From contig VKHC01000526.1 of the NCBI GenBank assembly GCA_015143735.1, positions 1 to 11,337 on the forward strand: a DNA stretch of 11,337 nt. Reading direction: 5' to 3'. Position numbers and translations under genes: made by a program. This DNA comes from Synura sp. LO234KE (taxonomy: Eukaryota; Sar; Synurophyceae; Synurales; Mallomonadaceae). Under the pieces are notes generated by a model. The model searched no databases. It saw only the letters and a program-made list of their open reading frames with translations, and was not told where the DNA came from. Below are positions 8,331 to 11,337 of this stretch, in pieces. Within the stretch, counting starts at the first letter, position 1. Every line of letters begins with the position of its first letter.

Positions 8331-9480
8331 AACCAACGCATGATTGTTCTCACGTACCAAAGAACGAAATTTTTATTATTTCAATTCTGGTTGAGGTAAA
8401 AAATCTGATGTTCAAACAAAATTGATCACAGTTGTGCGAAATCATCGTCCATCCATTTCCTTTGAAAATATAAAAAAGTCAGTGGATTTTGGATGCGAGC
8501 AATTTATCCCGTAGCTATCCCAAATTTGCTTTCATTTTGCAGATTATTGAATAACTTCATTCTGCAATAGGTTCGAAAATACAAAGTGGGTTCTCTTCAG
8601 CAGTAGGTGATCACTGTTAAAATATACTGAATAAGAATGGAAAATTATTGCAAGAGTTTACCGAGAAATTATTTGTGTAGGAAACTGGTAATAAGAGAGC
8701 GGACCCTATGCAGACGACGGCCAAAAGTATGGAAGAATTGCTATAATATTCCACCTCCGGAAAAAACTGTGCGAACGACCAAAACTTGCTGATGTTGATC
8801 TCTTCCAAAACTTATGCAGGAAATTGAAAACATTTTCTTTGTTATCCTGTGTTTGCTTCCTACCCTCTCCCCTCTGACTGTACCGTGTGTTTTGCACCAA
8901 TGCTGTTTATATTGCGCTCTTGTTCATGCTGTGCACTCGTAGTCAAATTTTGGAATAAAAATTATGCGTTGAGTATTAGAGAGAGAAAACTTGCGATCCA
9001 AAACATAGAAAAATATGAACGAAATCGTTTTACCTGGCGGAGGCACTGAAGATAAATACCTCTAGGAAGACAGCTATCCTCAGATATTTCTTATTCATAA
9101 GAGTTTATTCACAGATTGGTTGTCAAATATGGTGGGTTTTGGTGCATCGATGTCTCCAATATCGGCGCTCCAATTTCAGTTACCGAGCAGGAGCTGTCTA
9201 TGCCTGAATAGTTACTATAGGAAGATGTTAGTTATCTTAGATTTTATAGTAACGGAGAGGAAGTGAAGTAATTGTCAATGCCAACAAGCGCAGCTTCAAC
9301 TCATAATATCAACATATAACTAGAATAGGCATGTACAGGTAGGTCGTCTTATATATAGCGATAAACCTGAAGTGATTTACATATAGCAATAAATAGTTGC
9401 AGAAAATCTAATAGTTAATTACACAGTCATGAAGAACGATAATGGCGAAAAAATCAATGGAACCAATGCATACTGAGAGA
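8331..9480. other. AT-rich intergenic region, no gene recognised
   Basis: Short frames only, none with a recognisable motif. A small inverted repeat pairs 9211-9219 with 9245-9253 (9 bp perfect), with a further short stem inside. Near-repeats of atatagcgataaa and atatagcaataaa occur at about 9353-9392. The composition changes sharply to GC-rich near 9481, which probably marks the edge of an inserted element. Confidence 0.4.
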
Positions 9481-9746
9481 AAACAACCCTCCACGTACCG
9501 ACGGGCAAGTCCCGTGACCGAGTAGAGGGAACCCAGTAAGTGGTGCAAGGGAACTAGTCCTCGACTAGATCCCCATTGTAGTCATGCACAGGGTCAGGCA
9601 TAGTGATACAGCGGAAAGTCAGGGCGAGACGAAGAAAAACCGCAAGACAGGGCAACATTCAAAAGGAGGCAGGCGAGAATCCATCCGAGAAGGGGGGCGA
9701 CCCAACCGGCCGCGGCGTCGGCTTAGGGATGGCAGGGGCAGTGTTT

Positions 9747-10088
9747 GGAGAAATTTGAGGGGAGGCGAAGGACCTGGTCCTCGTGTCAAGGCGATGGGCA
9801 GCACAACCCCGGGCAGTTAACCGATTGGCCTCCGCATTGCCTTTGTGTTAGTGTGGGTCGGAGTCCAGGAGATGAAGATGGAGTTGTCACGTTTTACCAG
9901 GTCGAGATGGGCGTGGATGCGGAGAAATTTGAGGGGAGGCGAAGGACCTGGTCCTCGTGTCAAGGCGATGGGCAGTTAACCGATCGGCCTCCACATTGCC
10001 TTTGTGTTAGTGTGGGTCGGAGTCCAGGAGATGGAGATGGAGTTGTCACGTTTTACCAGCCCCGAGTGGTCGAGATGGGAGTGGATGC
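9747..10088. repeat. Tandem duplication of a roughly 170-bp unit
   Basis: The units are 9747-9920 (174 bp) and 9921-10088 (168 bp). They match almost throughout; the differences are a few substitutions, a 15-bp insertion in the first unit (around gggcag) and a 9-bp insertion in the second (around ccccgagtg). The unit covers the C-terminal part of the minus-strand RNase H remnant. High identity suggests duplication after the element had already lost its frame. Confidence 0.9.
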
Positions 10089-11063
10089 GGGCAATTACGC
10101 GCTTGTTCGCCACTGGTCGGATCGAGCGGGTAGCGAAGAGCTTGACGCAGCAGTCGCTGTTCGAGACGAGGTTATAGCGGGGAGAGGCGGCTGGGTCAAG
10201 AGACTTTTGCCGCTTCCGTATCCAGTCGAGGGACTGGTAAATGGCGCTGAGTTCATCTGTGTTGCTGGTGGCTCGCATGCCTGCGAGCCAGTGGGGTCCC
10301 ACAGCAGGCGTGACTACTGGTCCTGTAACAGTCCCCAAATTGCCCGACTGTCTTCTGAGGCAGTGAATGTCATGTGATTGCCCCAGCCTGCAGGGCCCAT
10401 GGGGAGCGCAGAGCTATCTGCGAAGATATGCGTCGTGGGGTCGTCAAACAGGGGGTCCCCGGTCCCCGTGGACTTGGCAATGAACACCTCGGCTTTCGTT
10501 CGCGAGGAGACCCGCTTGACATCAGCAATGCGATGGTTTGGGGGCGCAATTCCGGCCAGGAGATGTAAAAAATCTCAGGGACGAGACCAAGGTGGTATAG
10601 AAGACCGTAGGGGCAGATGGGGCTTGAAACACCGGCGCTGAAGGGCTCGAAGTGCGCGGGGCGGTCGTGGAAAGAATGCGATAGTAGGCCACCTATTGTC
10701 GAGACCCAAGTGAAGTAAACCCTGTTGACCAAGTGCTTGCTCAGAGCGAGAAGACTTGTAATCAAGGCAGTAGGGTGAAAAATCTGTTCGAAGAGTTCCA
10801 GTTGCCCAAGCAGAGAAGGTGGCCGTCGTTCTCACGAGCCAGACGAAGGAAGATGGGGAACAGGCGACGGTTGAGATCAGTTGGTAATGGGGTGGTGAGC
10901 AGTAAACTATCGGACTCTGCGCGAGCTTGACGGAGGAGGGGGTGCTAGCAGGAGAGAAAGAGGTCGTCATACTTGTCGTCGACCGCAGTGGAGTTTGATG
11001 CGCAGAGCTGACAGGTGAGAAAAGACTTGCGTTTCTTCTCCGCTGTGGCGCCTTCGCAGACAC
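9747..11063 (-). pseudogene. Decayed retroelement fragment with RNase H domain
   Basis: Read from high to low coordinates on the minus strand. One frame from 11063 is broken by TGA at 10575-10577 and then continues into an RNase H start, with IFADSS followed by Gly/Ala/Trp (catalytic Asp codon at 10416-10418). After a shift the next frame gives NTDELSAIYQSL (Glu, 10252-10254), VSNSD (Asp, 10153-10155) and SWTPTHT. After a second shift GNVEADRL supplies the last Asp (9983-9985). This is the Asp-Glu-Asp-Asp order of type 1 RNase H, which in retroelements degrades the RNA of RNA-DNA hybrids. One stop and two frameshifts mean it is inactive. The part before 10577 shows no clear reverse-transcriptase motif. 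A non-LTR (LINE-type) source is my best guess, not proven. The C-terminal end is duplicated in tandem. Confidence 0.7.
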
Positions 11064-11337
11064 TATGGCCCACCGTCCATTGCGGCTCAGAGACGACGCT
11101 CACGCCACGAGCGCCTGGCGACTGGCCTGTCGCAGCACATCATGCGCTGCATATAGTACTTTTCAGTAGAAGATGCTTTATTTCTTGCTACTACCACGAG
11201 GGGTACGTTCTTCTCAGCCATTCTACGTGCTGGTACGCGTGTGGTAGAGCATGCAGTGACTGTATACCGAGTGCTATTGCTGTAGGGGGATAGGTACAGT
11301 ATCGCTCTATCTATTAGTGTCTGGGGCGCTACTTTAG
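11064..11337. other. GC-rich flank, probable upstream part of the retroelement remnant
   Basis: The composition continues that of the RNase H pseudogene. On the minus strand a short frame from about 11140 runs into 10940 and includes a Cys-x2-Cys pair (TCQLC), but it is broken by stops and no family is recognised. The element may extend beyond the window edge. Confidence 0.3.

Noticed and set aside
9205-9260. Possible small RNA or tRNA-like fold around 9211-9253
   Set aside because: It has a 9-bp stem with a weak inner stem, but no T-loop consensus or cloverleaf arrangement. No tRNA was recognised anywhere in the window.
9745-10377. Plus-strand 210-codon open frame containing an internal repeat
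   Set aside because: It is antisense to the RNase H remnant, and its repeat is simply the tandem duplication, whose 174-bp offset is a multiple of three and so keeps the frame open. The product has no recognisable domain.

Overview
The window is nuclear DNA from a eukaryote. Evidence: one gene needs three short introns (67, 114 and about 97 nt) to read through, its domains (RING, SAM-like, CHORD-like zinc units) are eukaryotic, and a decayed retroelement with an RNase H domain lies at the right end. No prokaryotic gene organisation is visible. I cannot name the lineage from sequence alone; short introns and small intergenic gaps suit a protist, alga or fungus-like genome.

Layout. 1-810: AT-rich intergenic DNA with a cluster of 14-bp palindrome-like motifs at 316-443. 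811-3701: the only convincing protein-coding locus, two paralogous genes head to head across a 117-bp gap. The minus-strand gene (811-1836, 341 aa, one exon) and the plus-strand gene (1954-3701, four exons, 489 aa) share an N-terminal RING finger, a SAM-like helical domain ending in Gly-Val-Pro, a low-complexity linker and a C-terminal pair of YHP...WxCC...GC units with identical Cys/His spacing. The plus-strand copy adds a charged segment, a second SAM-like domain and a proline-rich stretch. 3702-7860: no convincing gene; a GC-richer block at about 4640-5350 has a few hairpins and weak minus-strand reading frames. 7863-8328: a large imperfect inverted repeat (foldback) with a 17-bp perfect stem around a 20-nt loop. 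8331-9480: AT-rich, nothing recognised. 9481-11337: a GC-rich block whose minus strand carries a retroelement RNase H pseudogene; its four catalytic acidic positions can be found but lie in three frames. Its C-terminal end has been tandemly duplicated (about 170 bp).

How the genes may work together (inference): both proteins look like RING-type E3 ubiquitin ligases, using SAM-like domains for self- or partner association and the C-terminal zinc units to bind a substrate or partner. The shared short promoter region suggests co-expression, and the SAM-like domains suggest possible hetero-oligomers. The RING/SAM/CHORD-like combination in a divergent paralogous pair is the most interesting content here.
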